The notes beneath the pieces are model-generated. The model made no database searches. It worked only from the letters and a program-made list of their open reading frames with translations, and was not told where the DNA came from. A stretch of 64,000 nucleotides of DNA from Roseiarcus sp963741845 (GTDB lineage Bacteria > Pseudomonadota > Alphaproteobacteria > Rhizobiales > Beijerinckiaceae), in assembly GCA_963741845.1 (NCBI GenBank), contig CAVUJV010000025.1, forward strand, positions 124,001 through 188,000, given 5' to 3'. The translations under genes were made by a program, and so were the position numbers. Below are positions 47,175 through 56,492 of the stretch, piece by piece. Each line of letters opens with the position of its first letter. The stretch's first letter is position 1.

Positions 47175-48222
47175 TCAAGCCGCGCAAGCCAGAAAGCCCT
47201 TGCGCAGTTCGTCTTCCTTCAGGTTGCGGCCGATGAAGACGACCTTGGATTCCCGCTTCTCGCCGGGCTTCCACTCGCGCTGCGAGTCGCCGTCGAGCAT
47301 CATGTGGACGCCCTGAAACACGAAGCGCTTCGGATCGTCCTTCATGGCGACGATGCCCTTGCAGCGCAGGATGTCCGGCCCCTGCTCCTGCGTCACGCGG
47401 TTGATCCAGGGCATGAACTTCGCCGGATCGACGTCGCCGTCGAGCCGCGACGGAGACGGACTGCATGTCCTCGTCGTGGTAGTGCTTCAGCCCGTGATGA
47501 TGATGCTCGTGGCCGTGGTCGTGATCATGGTCGTGATCGTGCTCCTCGGCGTTGAGGAAATCCGGCTCGATGTCGAGGATGCGGTCGAGGTCGAAGGCCC
47601 GGCGCTCGAGCACGTCCTCGATCTTCACGTCGCATTTCTGCGCCCTGTGCAGCGTCGCATAGGGGTTGATGGCGCGGATGCGCGCCTCGACCTCGCGCAA
47701 CTCCTCCGGAGTCACGAGATCCGTCTTGTTGAGGATGATGACGTCGGCGAAGGCGATCTGGTTCTTGGCCTCGGGCGCGTCGCGCAGGCGCGCGGCGAGC
47801 CACTTGGCGTCGGCGACCGTGACGACCGCGTCGAGCCGGGCGGACTTCTGCACATCCTCGTCGACGAAGAAGGTCTGGGCGACGGGCGCCGGATCGGCGA
47901 GGCCCGTGGTCTCGACGATGATCGCGTCGAACCGGCCCTTGCGCCGCATCAGGCCCTCGATGATGCGGATGAGGTCGCCGCGCACGGTGCAGCAGATGCA
48001 GCCGTTGTTCATCTCGAACACTTCCTCGTCGGCGCCGATCACGAGTTCGTTGTCGATGCCGATCTCGCCGAATTCGTTGACGACGACCGCGTAGCGCTTG
48101 CCGTGCGGCTCGCTGAGGATGCGGTTGAGCAGCGTCGTCTTGCCGGCGCCGAGATAGCCGGTGAGGACGGTGACGGGAATTTTCTCGGCCGTCTTCGTGT
48201 CAACCTGTGGGTTCACGGTCAC
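47175..48222 (-). pseudogene. CobW/COG0523 zinc-chaperone-type GTPase, one frameshift
   Basis: This approximately 348-residue G3E GTPase has the P-loop G-Y-L-G-A-G-K-T-T near residue 20, the metal motif C-I-C-C in N-N-G-C-I-C-C-T-V, N-K-T-D, and a His/Asp-rich stretch (H-D-H-D-H-D-H-D-H-G-H-E-H-H-H-H) that should bind zinc. The frame breaks near 47440; the C-terminal CobW_C domain, starting R-L-D-G-D-V-D-P-A-K-F, follows in another frame to 47175. COG0523 proteins deliver or buffer zinc or cobalt. GTG 48222 is the best-spaced start after CGGAG. Confidence 0.85.
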
Positions 48223-48294
48223 GCGCAAGTCTCCGGAAGGTTCTGGGCTCAGGTCGCCATATAGGGCGGGAAGGCGCCGAATCCTAGGCCGGCC

Positions 48295-48672
48295 CTACCA
48301 GCGGGCCCAGCCCCCGCTGAGGCCGACATAAGGTCCGCCCCAGACCGGAGCGGACGGCGGAGGCGGCGGCGGACCGACCCCGAAAGCGCCCCAACCTCCG
48401 ACGACAGGCGGCGGAGCCCCGACGCCGGGCGGAGGCGCGATATTCACCGCATAGGCCGGAATATAGCCCGACAGATGGCGCCAGGACGCGTAGCACCAGT
48501 CTCCCCTGCAGGTCTTCAGATAGATCTGGGCGTTGGGCGGGACTTCCTGAATGGCGCGCGCTGTTGGACGGGGGGCGCGGCGCATGGTGGAAGGCTCGCT
48601 GGTCCAGACCGGCTCGGCGAGCGCGGGACCAGCCGCGGCGAGGCAGAAAGCGGCGAGAAGCGAACGTCGCAA
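48295..48672 (-). CDS. Secreted SH3-like domain protein
   Basis: This approximately 125-residue protein starts at TTG 48672 behind GGAGG and has a signal peptide (S-L-L-A-A-F-C-L-A-A-A-G, cleavage after A-L-A). The mature part is a bacterial SH3-type domain (R-A-P-R-P-T-A-R-A-I-Q-E-V-P-P near the start, W-C-Y-A-S-W-R-H-L-S-G-Y-I-P) followed by a Pro/Gly-rich tail. Two cysteines may form a disulfide. Such proteins often bind peptidoglycan; this is inferred from the fold. Confidence 0.78.
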   Translation of the reverse strand: MRRSLLAAFCLAAAGPALAEPVWTSEPSTMRRAPRPTARAIQEVPPNAQIYLKTCRGDWCYASWRHLSGYIPAYAVNIAPPPGVGAPPPVVGGWGAFGVGPPPPPPSAPVWGGPYVGLSGGWARW

Positions 48673-48793
48673 GAAATCCAGCCCTCCGATCTTCGTCCGG
48701 CCGGGTCGCGACCGGCCGACGGAGCGCGCATCAAACCCAGCGAGATGGCGATTTTGAGTTGGGCCCCGAAGCGAGAGGCGCCGCCGCCCTCCT

Positions 48794-49327
48794 TCACAGC
48801 TTCGTCGCACGCCAGGTCGGACCGTTCGGCCCGAAAGTCTGCTCGATGCGGAAATTGTCCTGCGCCGTCATGCGCCCGAGGGGCAGCGGCTCCTCGGGCA
48901 TCACCAGCGTCGCCTCTTCGCCGACGAACATGATGACGTGGCGGCGCTGCGGGAGCAGACGCTCGGCCATCCGCCGCAGGCCGTCGTAATAGGGCGCGCG
49001 GCGCCATGCGCCGGGGGAGCCGGGATCGACCTGGCCATAGACGAAACCGTTCGGCGGATAGATGGACAGGACGAAACGGGCCTTGTCCGGGCGCCAGTCG
49101 TCCGGCATCGTCGCGTCCGTCATCCACAGGCAGAAGAACTGACCGCACTGAGGGCTCGGCGGATTGTCGTGCACCTCGCAGCCCTTTCCCGGCGCGCAAT
49201 GCTTGCACCAGGCGCCTGCGGGCTTTTCCAGCTCCGGCAGCGCATAGACCTTGCAGCAGAGCGTGCAGGGCCCGCAGGCGCGCCCGGGCGCGGCGGAATA
49301 AGGCACGAAGAACAGGTCGGAAGCCAT
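48794..49327 (-). CDS. Cysteine-cluster protein (YkgJ/CxxCxxCC type)
   Basis: This 177-residue protein has an N-terminal cysteine cluster with C-G-P-C-T-L-C-C and later C-K-H-C and C-x-V-H, as in the YkgJ/UPF0153-type family that probably binds zinc or an iron-sulfur centre. The C-terminal half is a mixed alpha/beta region with no known motif. It is cytosolic and stands alone upstream of the SH3-like gene on the same strand. Function unknown. Confidence 0.8.
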   Translation of the reverse strand: MASDLFFVPYSAAPGRACGPCTLCCKVYALPELEKPAGAWCKHCAPGKGCEVHDNPPSPQCGQFFCLWMTDATMPDDWRPDKARFVLSIYPPNGFVYGQVDPGSPGAWRRAPYYDGLRRMAERLLPQRRHVIMFVGEEATLVMPEEPLPLGRMTAQDNFRIEQTFGPNGPTWRATKL

Positions 49328-49488
49328 TTTGGTTTTCGATCGGAAGGTTGCCTGGGACCGCTAGCGCGGCCGGACGCCGCTGGCAAGGCGGGCTGTCAGC
49401 CTGTCCAGCCAAAGTCGAGATGTCCCCTTTTGGCGATGGCGGCGGGTTGAGCGGGGGTGGGTTAGGGTAACTCGGGCGGCGCGGAGCC

Positions 49489-50682
49489 CTACTCCGCCCC
49501 GCGCGCAAGCCGGACGAGATCCGCGGGCCCGGCAGCCGCCGCCTCGCCGTCGCGCGAAAAATCCATGGCTTCGATCCGCTCGCCCCGTCGCACGATCCGC
49601 GCGCTCGCCGCGCCGATGCCGGACACATCCTCCTGCGCCTGCCGGAAATGCGTCTCGAGCTTGGCCGTGCGCTCGGCGAGCAGCCGCACGTCCTGGACGA
49701 GCTTGCCCATTTCGCCCTGGATCGCCTGCGCCTCGTCCCGAATCCGCGCGTCGCGCAGGATCGCCTGGGCGACGCTGATCGCCATCATCATGAGCGTCGG
49801 CGAGACGATGACGACGCGGGCGCGATGCGCCTTCTGCACCACGTCGTCGAAGGCCTCGACCAGCTCCGAATAGATCGCCTCGGACGGAACGAACATGAGC
49901 GCCACGTCCTGCGTCTCGCCCGGTACGAGGTAACGCTCGGCGATGTCCCTCACATGCCTGCCGATGTCACTGCGCACCTGCGTCTCGGCCCTTTTGCGCG
50001 TGTCGTCGTCGCGCGCCGCGCGCAGAAGCGAAAAGGCTTCGAGCGGAAATTTCGCGTCGACCGCGAGCAGGCGCGGGTCGCCGGGGAGGCGGATCACGCA
50101 ATCCGGCCGCGCGCGGTTCTTGAGCGTGAACTGGAAGTCGTAGGACCCGGACGGCAGGCCGTCGCGCACGATCGCCTCCATCCGCCCCTGCCCGAAGGCG
50201 CCGCGCGACTGCTTGTTGGCGAGGATGTCCTTCAGCGACACGACCTCGCGCGTCATCTCGGTGAGGCGCGCCTGCGCCGCGTCGATCACCGCCAGGCGCT
50301 CGTTGAGCCTGCCGAGGTTTTCGCCTGTCGTCTGCGATTGCGCCTCGAGCCCCGCCCCGAGCCGGGCGCCGACGGAATCGAGACGATCCGCGACCAGCCG
50401 GGCAAGGTCGGTCTGGCGGGAGCCGAGCTGCTCGGCCATGCCCGCCACCCGGCCGTGCAGCGAGGCGCTCGCTTCGGCAAGGGCGGCGAAGCGCGCCTCG
50501 ATCGCCGCCTGAAGCTCCTCCTGCCGCTCCTCCGCCGCCTCGCGCTCGCGCCGCGCGCGGGCGCCGGCGCGCATGAGCGCCATCAGCATGAGGCAGAGCA
50601 GCCCCGCCAACGCCGCGGCAAGCGCCTGAGGCGGAGTGAGGGCGACGCCGCCGATGACGGCGATGGGAGCGGAGGAGGTCAT
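49489..50682 (-). CDS. rmuC: DNA recombination protein RmuC
   Basis: This 397-residue protein has one N-terminal membrane segment (residues about 12-35), a long coiled coil (about 40-160) rich in Glu/Arg/Ala, and the conserved RmuC nuclease-like domain (A-V-D-A-K-F-P-L-E-A-F, F-V-P-S-E-A-I-Y, I-V-S-P-T-L-M-M). RmuC limits DNA inversions at short repeats. It is divergent from def across about 90 bases. Confidence 0.93.
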   Translation of the reverse strand: MTSSAPIAVIGGVALTPPQALAAALAGLLCLMLMALMRAGARARREREAAEERQEELQAAIEARFAALAEASASLHGRVAGMAEQLGSRQTDLARLVADRLDSVGARLGAGLEAQSQTTGENLGRLNERLAVIDAAQARLTEMTREVVSLKDILANKQSRGAFGQGRMEAIVRDGLPSGSYDFQFTLKNRARPDCVIRLPGDPRLLAVDAKFPLEAFSLLRAARDDDTRKRAETQVRSDIGRHVRDIAERYLVPGETQDVALMFVPSEAIYSELVEAFDDVVQKAHRARVVIVSPTLMMMAISVAQAILRDARIRDEAQAIQGEMGKLVQDVRLLAERTAKLETHFRQAQEDVSGIGAASARIVRRGERIEAMDFSRDGEAAAAGPADLVRLARGAE

Positions 50683-50774
50683 GCGGGCGCCAGTCGAGAA
50701 CGAACAAAACTAGAACACGTTTGACCCGCCCCGTCCAGCCGATTATCTACGCCGTTCCGTCTCAAGAAAGCTCC

Positions 50775-51305
50775 ATGGCCCTCCGTCACATCATCACCCT
50801 GCCCGATCCCAAGCTCCGCCTCGTCAGCCGGCGGATCGAGCGCATCGACGCGCCGCTGAAAAAGCTCATCGAGGACATGATCGAAACGATGCACGACGCG
50901 CCGGGCATCGGGCTCGCGGCGATCCAGATCGCGGAGCCCATCCGGCTCCTGGTGGTCGACACGGCCAAGAAGGAGGAGCCGCCGAACCCGCAGGTCTTCG
51001 TCAATCCGGACATCCTGTGGGCCTCGGACGAGCGTTCGACCTACGAGGAGGGCTGCCTGTCGATTCCGGAATATTACGCCGAGGTCGAGCGCCCCGCTTC
51101 GGTGCGCGTACGCCATCTCGACCGGGAGGGCGAACTGCGCGAAACGCTGGCGGAGGGTCTGCTTGCGACCGTTCTGCAGCATGAGATCGACCATCTCGAG
51201 GGCGTGCTGTTCATCGACCACATCTCGAAGCTCAAGCGCGACCGCGTGATCAAGAAATTCCAGAAGGCCGCCAAACGCGCCGGGGACGGCGAGCACGTCC
51301 TCTAG
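50775..51305 (+). CDS. def: Peptide deformylase
   Basis: This 176-residue metalloenzyme removes the N-formyl group from nascent proteins. All three motifs are present: G-I-G-L-A-A-I-Q near residue 47, E-G-C-L-S with the metal cysteine near 95, and Q-H-E-I-D-H-L-E-G with two metal histidines. Proline, common after G-L-A-A, is replaced by isoleucine, which is tolerated in the family. ATG 50775 matches the family start. Confidence 0.95.
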   Translation: MALRHIITLPDPKLRLVSRRIERIDAPLKKLIEDMIETMHDAPGIGLAAIQIAEPIRLLVVDTAKKEEPPNPQVFVNPDILWASDERSTYEEGCLSIPEYYAEVERPASVRVRHLDREGELRETLAEGLLATVLQHEIDHLEGVLFIDHISKLKRDRVIKKFQKAAKRAGDGEHVL

Positions 51306-51395
51306 CGCGAGCCGGCTCGTGCGGCGACGACAGGCCCCGTCGGCTCGCGGATTGACACCGCGAGTCCAATCCCTCCAAGCTTTGGGCAATGCGCA

Positions 51396-52635
51396 ATGGC
51401 GCGCCCCGCGCCGCCGGACAGGTCTGACATGGCGAACTGTTCTGAACACGAAGTTCCCGGCGATCCGGCGCGACGCGGCAGATTTATCGCCGTCCCGGAG
51501 AAATTCCAGGGCATCGCAATGTGGGGACCCTACCAGCCGCTTGCGCCCGGCGATTATGCGGTCACATTCGACATCATGCCCGTCGATTACAACAGTCCGC
51601 AGGAGCCCTGCTGCCGGATCGACATCGCGACGAAAGCCGGTCGCGAACTCATTCTCGAGAGGGATCTCACGGTCGCCGATCTGCTGGCCGAGGACGGCGC
51701 GGTCACCGCGACCTTCAAGGCGAAGGCCGCCTCCGCGTTCGAATATCAGGATCATGGGGGTCGGGGGCGCCGGCTTTCGTGCGCGATATTTCCGAAAGGC
51801 CCATCCTGTCGGAATGTCTCCCCAGGAAACTTCCGTGGAGGACAACGAATTCTACAACGAGAATTTTGAAAGCATTGTCGGCCTCGAAGGAGGCGGCGTC
51901 CAATTCGCGCTCGATCGCGACGAACTGATCGCAAGGGTCGACGACGTCGCGCTTGAAGTTCAAAGCACGGAGGACCTGCAGCTTCTCCACGAGGTCTTCC
52001 TCGCGAACGAATATACGGTGTTTCCGCCCCTGCAGTGCATCGCTGTCGACATCGGAATGAACGTCGGCTTAGCCTCTCTGGCGCTTGCGAGAAATCCGCG
52101 GATCGAGACGGTTTTCGCCTACGAGCCCTTCGCCGCGCCCTTCCGCCGCGCGGCGCGGAATTTCCAGCGCAATCCCGCGCTTGCGAGGAAGATACGCCCC
52201 GTGAACTTCGGCCTTGCGGATCGCGACGAGGATCTTGAGGTGAAGGTCAGTCCGACGGCGACGATCGGCACGTCCATACGCGGAATGGCGGCGGGCAACA
52301 TCGAGCGCATTCGCGTCCGGGACGCCGCGGAGGAGCTTCGGCCGAAGATCGAGGAGGCTTCCCGGCGGGGGCTCGGCGTCGTCGTGAAGGTCGATTGCGA
52401 GGGTTCGGAATTCGCGATCTTCGACTCGCTGGAACGCGCTTCGCTGCTCGGGAAGATCGACGCCTTCGTGATCGAATGGCACAAATGGTGGTCGGCGGAG
52501 AAAACTCAGGCGGACCTCATCGCGCCGCTCAGGAAGGCCGGGTTCTTCGTCTTCGACCGGACGCACCCCGCCAATCCGCACGCCGGCATCCTGCAGGCCG
52601 TGCGATCCGCACGCGGAACGGCTGGGGTTCGATGA
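51396..52635 (+). pseudogene. FkbM-family methyltransferase with N-terminal beta domain, one frameshift
   Basis: The C-terminal part is a SAM-dependent FkbM methyltransferase (C-I-A-V-D-I-G-M-N-V-G near its start, F-A-Y-E-P-F, V-V-K-V-D-C-E-G-S-E). The N-terminal approximately 115 residues form a beta-rich module (G-P-Y-Q-P-L-A-P-G-D-Y, then F-K-A-K-A-A-S-A-F-E-Y) similar in feel to carbohydrate-binding modules. A break near 51741 separates the two; in the other frame I-M-G-V-G-G-A-G-F-R-A-R continues the fold. The substrate may be a sugar or a lipid-linked glycan. ATG 51429 is an alternative start. Confidence 0.75.
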
Positions 52636-52664
52636 AGACGGGAGCGTGCGCCCTGCCCCCGCGG

Positions 52665-53123
52665 TCACGCCTTCGTATAGAGCCTGTCCGCCCGGTCCTC
52701 GAAGGCTTGTGCGAATTTGCGGAAGGCGGCGTCGAACATCGCGCCCATGAGAAGCCCGAGGGTGCGGCTGCGGAATTCGTAGTCGATGAAGAACGTGACG
52801 CGCGAGCCTGAGCCGTCCGGCTCGTCGCGGAACGTCCAGATGTTTTCCATATGGCTGAACGGCCCGTCGATATATTCGACGAGCACCCGCAGTTTCGGCT
52901 TGTCGAGCGTGACGCGGCTCTTGAACTGCTCGCGGATCCGCTTGTAGCCGACGCCCATGTCGGCGATGAGCGTCTCCCGCCCGTCCTCTCCCGGACGGCG
53001 GCTGCGCACCTTGAGCGAGGTGCACAAAGGGACGAATTCGGGGTAGCGCTCCACGTCCGCTACGAGATCGAACATCTCGCCGGCCTTGTGGCGCACGCGG
53101 CGCTCACTGCGGAACGACGGCAT
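52665..53123 (-). CDS. Coq10/RatA-type START-domain protein
   Basis: This 152-residue SRPBCC protein matches the RatA/Coq10 family: R-R-V-R-H-K-A-G-E-M-F-D-L-V-A-D-V-E-R-Y-P-E-F-V-P, the central strand G-P-F-S-H-M-E-N-I-W, and the C-terminal helix with A-A-F-R-K-F. Members bind ubiquinone and help its delivery; the toxin role proposed for RatA is specific to some species. Length is normal. Confidence 0.9.
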   Translation of the reverse strand: MPSFRSERRVRHKAGEMFDLVADVERYPEFVPLCTSLKVRSRRPGEDGRETLIADMGVGYKRIREQFKSRVTLDKPKLRVLVEYIDGPFSHMENIWTFRDEPDGSGSRVTFFIDYEFRSRTLGLLMGAMFDAAFRKFAQAFEDRADRLYTKA

Positions 53124-53160
53124 GAAGCCGCAAGGGAGAGAGCGGAGGGAATCGCGGCCG

Positions 53161-53574
53161 CTACTTCTTTTCCGGCGCGGCGGGGGCGGCCGGAGCAGGC
53201 GCGCCCGGAGCGGCCGGGGCCGGCTGGCCGGCGCCCGACGGCGCGGTCGAGCCGCCCTGGAGCTGCTTCAGCTGGTCGAGGATGTTGCCCGTGTTGACCG
53301 GCGCCGGCGCGGTCGGCGCGGCCGGGGTCTTGCCGAGAATCGAATGGGGCGCGCGGCTCCAGCCGGCGATGATCGACATGAGGAGCGAGGTGACGAAGAA
53401 CAGCGTCGCCAGAACCGCGGTCGCCCGGGAGAGCGCGTTGGCCTGACCGCGGCCGGTCATGAAATTGCCGCTGCCGCCCGTGCCGAGGGCGCCGCCCTCC
53501 GAGCGCTGGAGAAGCACGACGCCAACGAGCGCAACGACGATCAGGATATGGATGACGATCAATACGGATTGCAT
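53161..53574 (-). CDS. secG: Preprotein translocase subunit SecG
   Basis: This 137-residue membrane protein has two transmembrane helices (residues about 3-22 and 56-76) with the family motif L-L-Q-R-S-E-G-G-A-L-G between them, and a long Pro/Ala-rich cytosolic tail typical of alphaproteobacteria. It stabilises SecYE during export. It is downstream of tpiA on the same strand, a common arrangement. Confidence 0.94.
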   Translation of the reverse strand: MQSVLIVIHILIVVALVGVVLLQRSEGGALGTGGSGNFMTGRGQANALSRATAVLATLFFVTSLLMSIIAGWSRAPHSILGKTPAAPTAPAPVNTGNILDQLKQLQGGSTAPSGAGQPAPAAPGAPAPAAPAAPEKK

Positions 53575-53722
53575 GGGGATCTCGGACAATAGGGCCCCGC
53601 GGCCTTGGTCAGGCCGGGCCCCGGATTTGCGCGCGCTCCTATCATGGCCGGGCCGGCGCGTCCACCGCGCCCGTCCCGGATCGGCTCAGGCGGGAAGGCC
53701 AGGGCCGCCCCGCCCGGTCCGC

Positions 53723-54484
53723 TCACTCGGCATAGGCCGCCGCGATCGCGAGAAAATCCGCGGCCTTCAGGCTCGCCCCGCCGACCAGCGCCCCATCGAC
53801 ATTGTCGAGGCCGAGCAATTCCCTGGCGTTATTTGGCTTTACGGAGCCGCCATAGAGAATGCGGACTTTCGCCCCCGCGGCTCCGTAAAGCTCGCCGAGC
53901 AGGGTCCTGATCCCGCGATGCATTTCGGCGACGTCGGCCGGGGTCGGCGTCAACCCCGTCCCGATCGCCCAGACCGGCTCGTAAGCCACGACGACCGTTT
54001 CCGGAGCGCCGGCGGGAGGCAGCGAGCCGCGAACCTGCCGCGTCACGACGCTGAGGGCCTCGCCCGCTTCGCGCTCCGATCGGGTCTCGCCCACGCAGAC
54101 GATTGCGACGAGTCCCGCCTTCAGCGCCGCCTCGGCCTTGGCGCGGACCACGGCGTCGCTCTCGTGATGATAGCTGCGCCGCTCGGAATGGCCGACGATG
54201 ACATAGGTCGCCCCGGCGTCCTTGAGCATCGGCGCCGCGATGTCGCCGGTATAGGCCCCGCTGGGCTCCGCGTGGCAGTCCTGCCCGCCGAGCGCGAGCC
54301 TGCTTCCCTTCGCCTTCCAGGCGGCCTGGGCGAGCAGCGTGAAGGGCGGGCAGACCGCAAGTTCCGCTGCTCCTGCCTGGCCCGCGTCTGCGGCGCGCGC
54401 CATCGCCTCGATCTCGCCAAGCGAAGCGGACAGGCCGTTCATCTTCCAGTTGCCGGCGACGAGGGGGCGCACGCCTGGGGTCAT
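53723..54484 (-). CDS. tpiA: Triosephosphate isomerase
   Basis: This 253-residue TIM barrel interconverts dihydroxyacetone phosphate and glyceraldehyde 3-phosphate. The catalytic residues are Lys in A-G-N-W-K-M-N-G, His in V-G-H-S-E-R-R and Glu in A-Y-E-P-V-W-A-I-G-T-G, and the phosphate loop Y-G-G-S-V is present. ATG 54484 is the start that fits the family. It is divergent from ppiD. Confidence 0.96.
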   Translation of the reverse strand: MTPGVRPLVAGNWKMNGLSASLGEIEAMARAADAGQAGAAELAVCPPFTLLAQAAWKAKGSRLALGGQDCHAEPSGAYTGDIAAPMLKDAGATYVIVGHSERRSYHHESDAVVRAKAEAALKAGLVAIVCVGETRSEREAGEALSVVTRQVRGSLPPAGAPETVVVAYEPVWAIGTGLTPTPADVAEMHRGIRTLLGELYGAAGAKVRILYGGSVKPNNARELLGLDNVDGALVGGASLKAADFLAIAAAYAE

Positions 54485-54599
54485 CGGGTGAATCCTCCTT
54501 AACGGGAAAGTCGCGCCTGTTATCAAATGGCGACGCCTATGCAAAGCGCGCTTCGGAGGCTAGAAGGCGCGGTTCGCAAGGGCTTTTAGGAATTGGCGA

Positions 54600-56492
54600 A
54601 TGCTCGAATCCATGCGCAACGCGGCTCAGGGGGTCGTCGGCCGGGCGATCATGACCGTGGTCATGGGCCTCATCATCGTGAGTTTCGTGATCTGGGGCGT
54701 CGGCGACATGCTGCGCGGATTCACCTCCACGACCGTCGCCTCCGTCGGGAGCACGAAGATCACGCAGCAGGAGTTCCGCAATTCCTACCAGCGGACCCTC
54801 CAGCAATATCAGCGGCGGCTGCGCCAGCCGATCACCAACGAGCAGGCGCGCGCCATCGGCCTCGACAATGAAGTCCTGCAACGGCTGATCAGCGAAGCCG
54901 CGCTCGACAACACGACCCATCGCCTCGGCCTTGGCGTCTCCGAGACCGCGCTCCGCGCGATGATCACGTCGAACCCGGCCTTCCGCAACAAGGACGGCCA
55001 GTTCGACCCGCAGATGTTCGCGAGCGCGCTGCGCGACAACGACCTCAACGAACGCATGTTCGTCGACGAATTGCGCAAGACCGCGCTGCGCCAGTTCATC
55101 GTCGCCGCGCTGACGGCCGGCGTCACGGCGCCCAAGGCCGAGGTCGTGGCGGAAGCCGACTACGACGGCCAGACCCGCTCGGCGGACTATTTCGTTCTGC
55201 CCGCGAGCGCCGCGGGCGAAATCCAGCCGCCGACCCCGGACGCGCTGAAGAGCTTCTTCGACGCGCGCAAGTCCAGTTACCGCGCGCCCGAATATCGCGG
55301 CGTCGACGTCGTCGTGCTGGACCCGGAGACGATCGCCAATCCGGCCGATGTCACGGATCAGGAGGCGCAGGCGGCCTATGCGAAGCTCGCCGGCAAGGAC
55401 CCGCGCTACGGCGCGCCCGAGAAGCGCACGCTCCAGCAGATCCTGTTTCCGACCGCGGCGGACGCGCAAGCCGCCTCGACCAAGCTCAAGTCCGGCGCGA
55501 GCTTCGACGACATCCTCAAGGACCGGAACATGAAGCCCGAGGACGCCGACATCGGGCAGACGACGAAGGACGCGATGATCGACAAGTCCGAGGCGGAGGC
55601 GGTCTTCGCCCTGCCCGAAGGCGGCGTCAGCGGCGTGGTGACGACGCCGTTCGGGCCGGCGATCGTCCGGGTCAAGTCCATCACGCCCGCCACGATAAAG
55701 CCTTACGCGGAGGTGGCCGAAGAGATCAAACGCCAGGTCTCGGCCTCGCACGCGGGCGACAAGATCCAGGCGATCCACGACAAGATCGAGGATCTGCGCG
55801 TCTCGGGCAAGTCGCTGCCCGAGGCCGCGAAGGCTCAGGGCCTCACGACGCTGACCATTCCCGCCGTCGACGCCAAGGGCCTCGGCCCGGACGGCAAGCC
55901 GGTCAACCTGCCCGACAAGACCGAGCTTCTCCGCGCCGTCTTCGCCTCCGACGTCGGGCTCGACGAAGCGCCCTTGCAGACCAAGGACGGCGGCTTCGTA
56001 TGGTTCGCCGTCACGAAGATCGATCCGGCGCATGACCGGACCTTCGACGAGGCCAGGGCGGAGGTCGAAAAGCAATGGCGCGCCGGGCAGATCGACAAGG
56101 CGCTGGCGGGCAAGGCGGACGATCTCGTGAAGCAGTTGCAGGGCGGCGCGAAAATCGCCGACGTCGCCAAAAGCGCCGGCGCCGAAGCGAAGACCGCGAC
56201 GGACGTTCATCGCGACGACAAGCAACTGCCGGAGTCTCTCGTCGCCGCGATCTTCCGGGAACCTGCGGACGGCGACGGCTCGGCCGCGGTTTCCGACGGA
56301 CGCGCCGTGTTCAAGGTCACCGCCGACCACACGCCGAACGTCGATTTCAACGACCTCAGGATCAAGACGACGGCTGAACGGCTGGACGGGGCGACGCGCG
56401 ATACGCTTCTCTCGGAATATGTCGATGCGGTGCGCCGCTCGGTCGGCGTCGTCATCAATGTGAACGTCATGCAGTCCGCCGAGGGCAGCTGA
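54600..56492 (+). CDS. ppiD: Peptidyl-prolyl isomerase PpiD-like (SurA N-terminal domain)
   Basis: This 630-residue periplasmic folding factor is anchored by one N-terminal membrane helix (residues about 15-33). It has a SurA_N-like helical domain (I-T-Q-Q-E-F-R), a parvulin-type domain in the middle (R-T-L-Q-Q-I-L-F and G-V-V-T-T-P-F-G-P-A-I-V-R), and a long C-terminal helical region. Its stop overlaps the trpE start (TGATG), so folding and tryptophan genes are co-transcribed, as in many relatives. Confidence 0.92.
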   Translation: MLESMRNAAQGVVGRAIMTVVMGLIIVSFVIWGVGDMLRGFTSTTVASVGSTKITQQEFRNSYQRTLQQYQRRLRQPITNEQARAIGLDNEVLQRLISEAALDNTTHRLGLGVSETALRAMITSNPAFRNKDGQFDPQMFASALRDNDLNERMFVDELRKTALRQFIVAALTAGVTAPKAEVVAEADYDGQTRSADYFVLPASAAGEIQPPTPDALKSFFDARKSSYRAPEYRGVDVVVLDPETIANPADVTDQEAQAAYAKLAGKDPRYGAPEKRTLQQILFPTAADAQAASTKLKSGASFDDILKDRNMKPEDADIGQTTKDAMIDKSEAEAVFALPEGGVSGVVTTPFGPAIVRVKSITPATIKPYAEVAEEIKRQVSASHAGDKIQAIHDKIEDLRVSGKSLPEAAKAQGLTTLTIPAVDAKGLGPDGKPVNLPDKTELLRAVFASDVGLDEAPLQTKDGGFVWFAVTKIDPAHDRTFDEARAEVEKQWRAGQIDKALAGKADDLVKQLQGGAKIADVAKSAGAEAKTATDVHRDDKQLPESLVAAIFREPADGDGSAAVSDGRAVFKVTADHTPNVDFNDLRIKTTAERLDGATRDTLLSEYVDAVRRSVGVVINVNVMQSAEGS

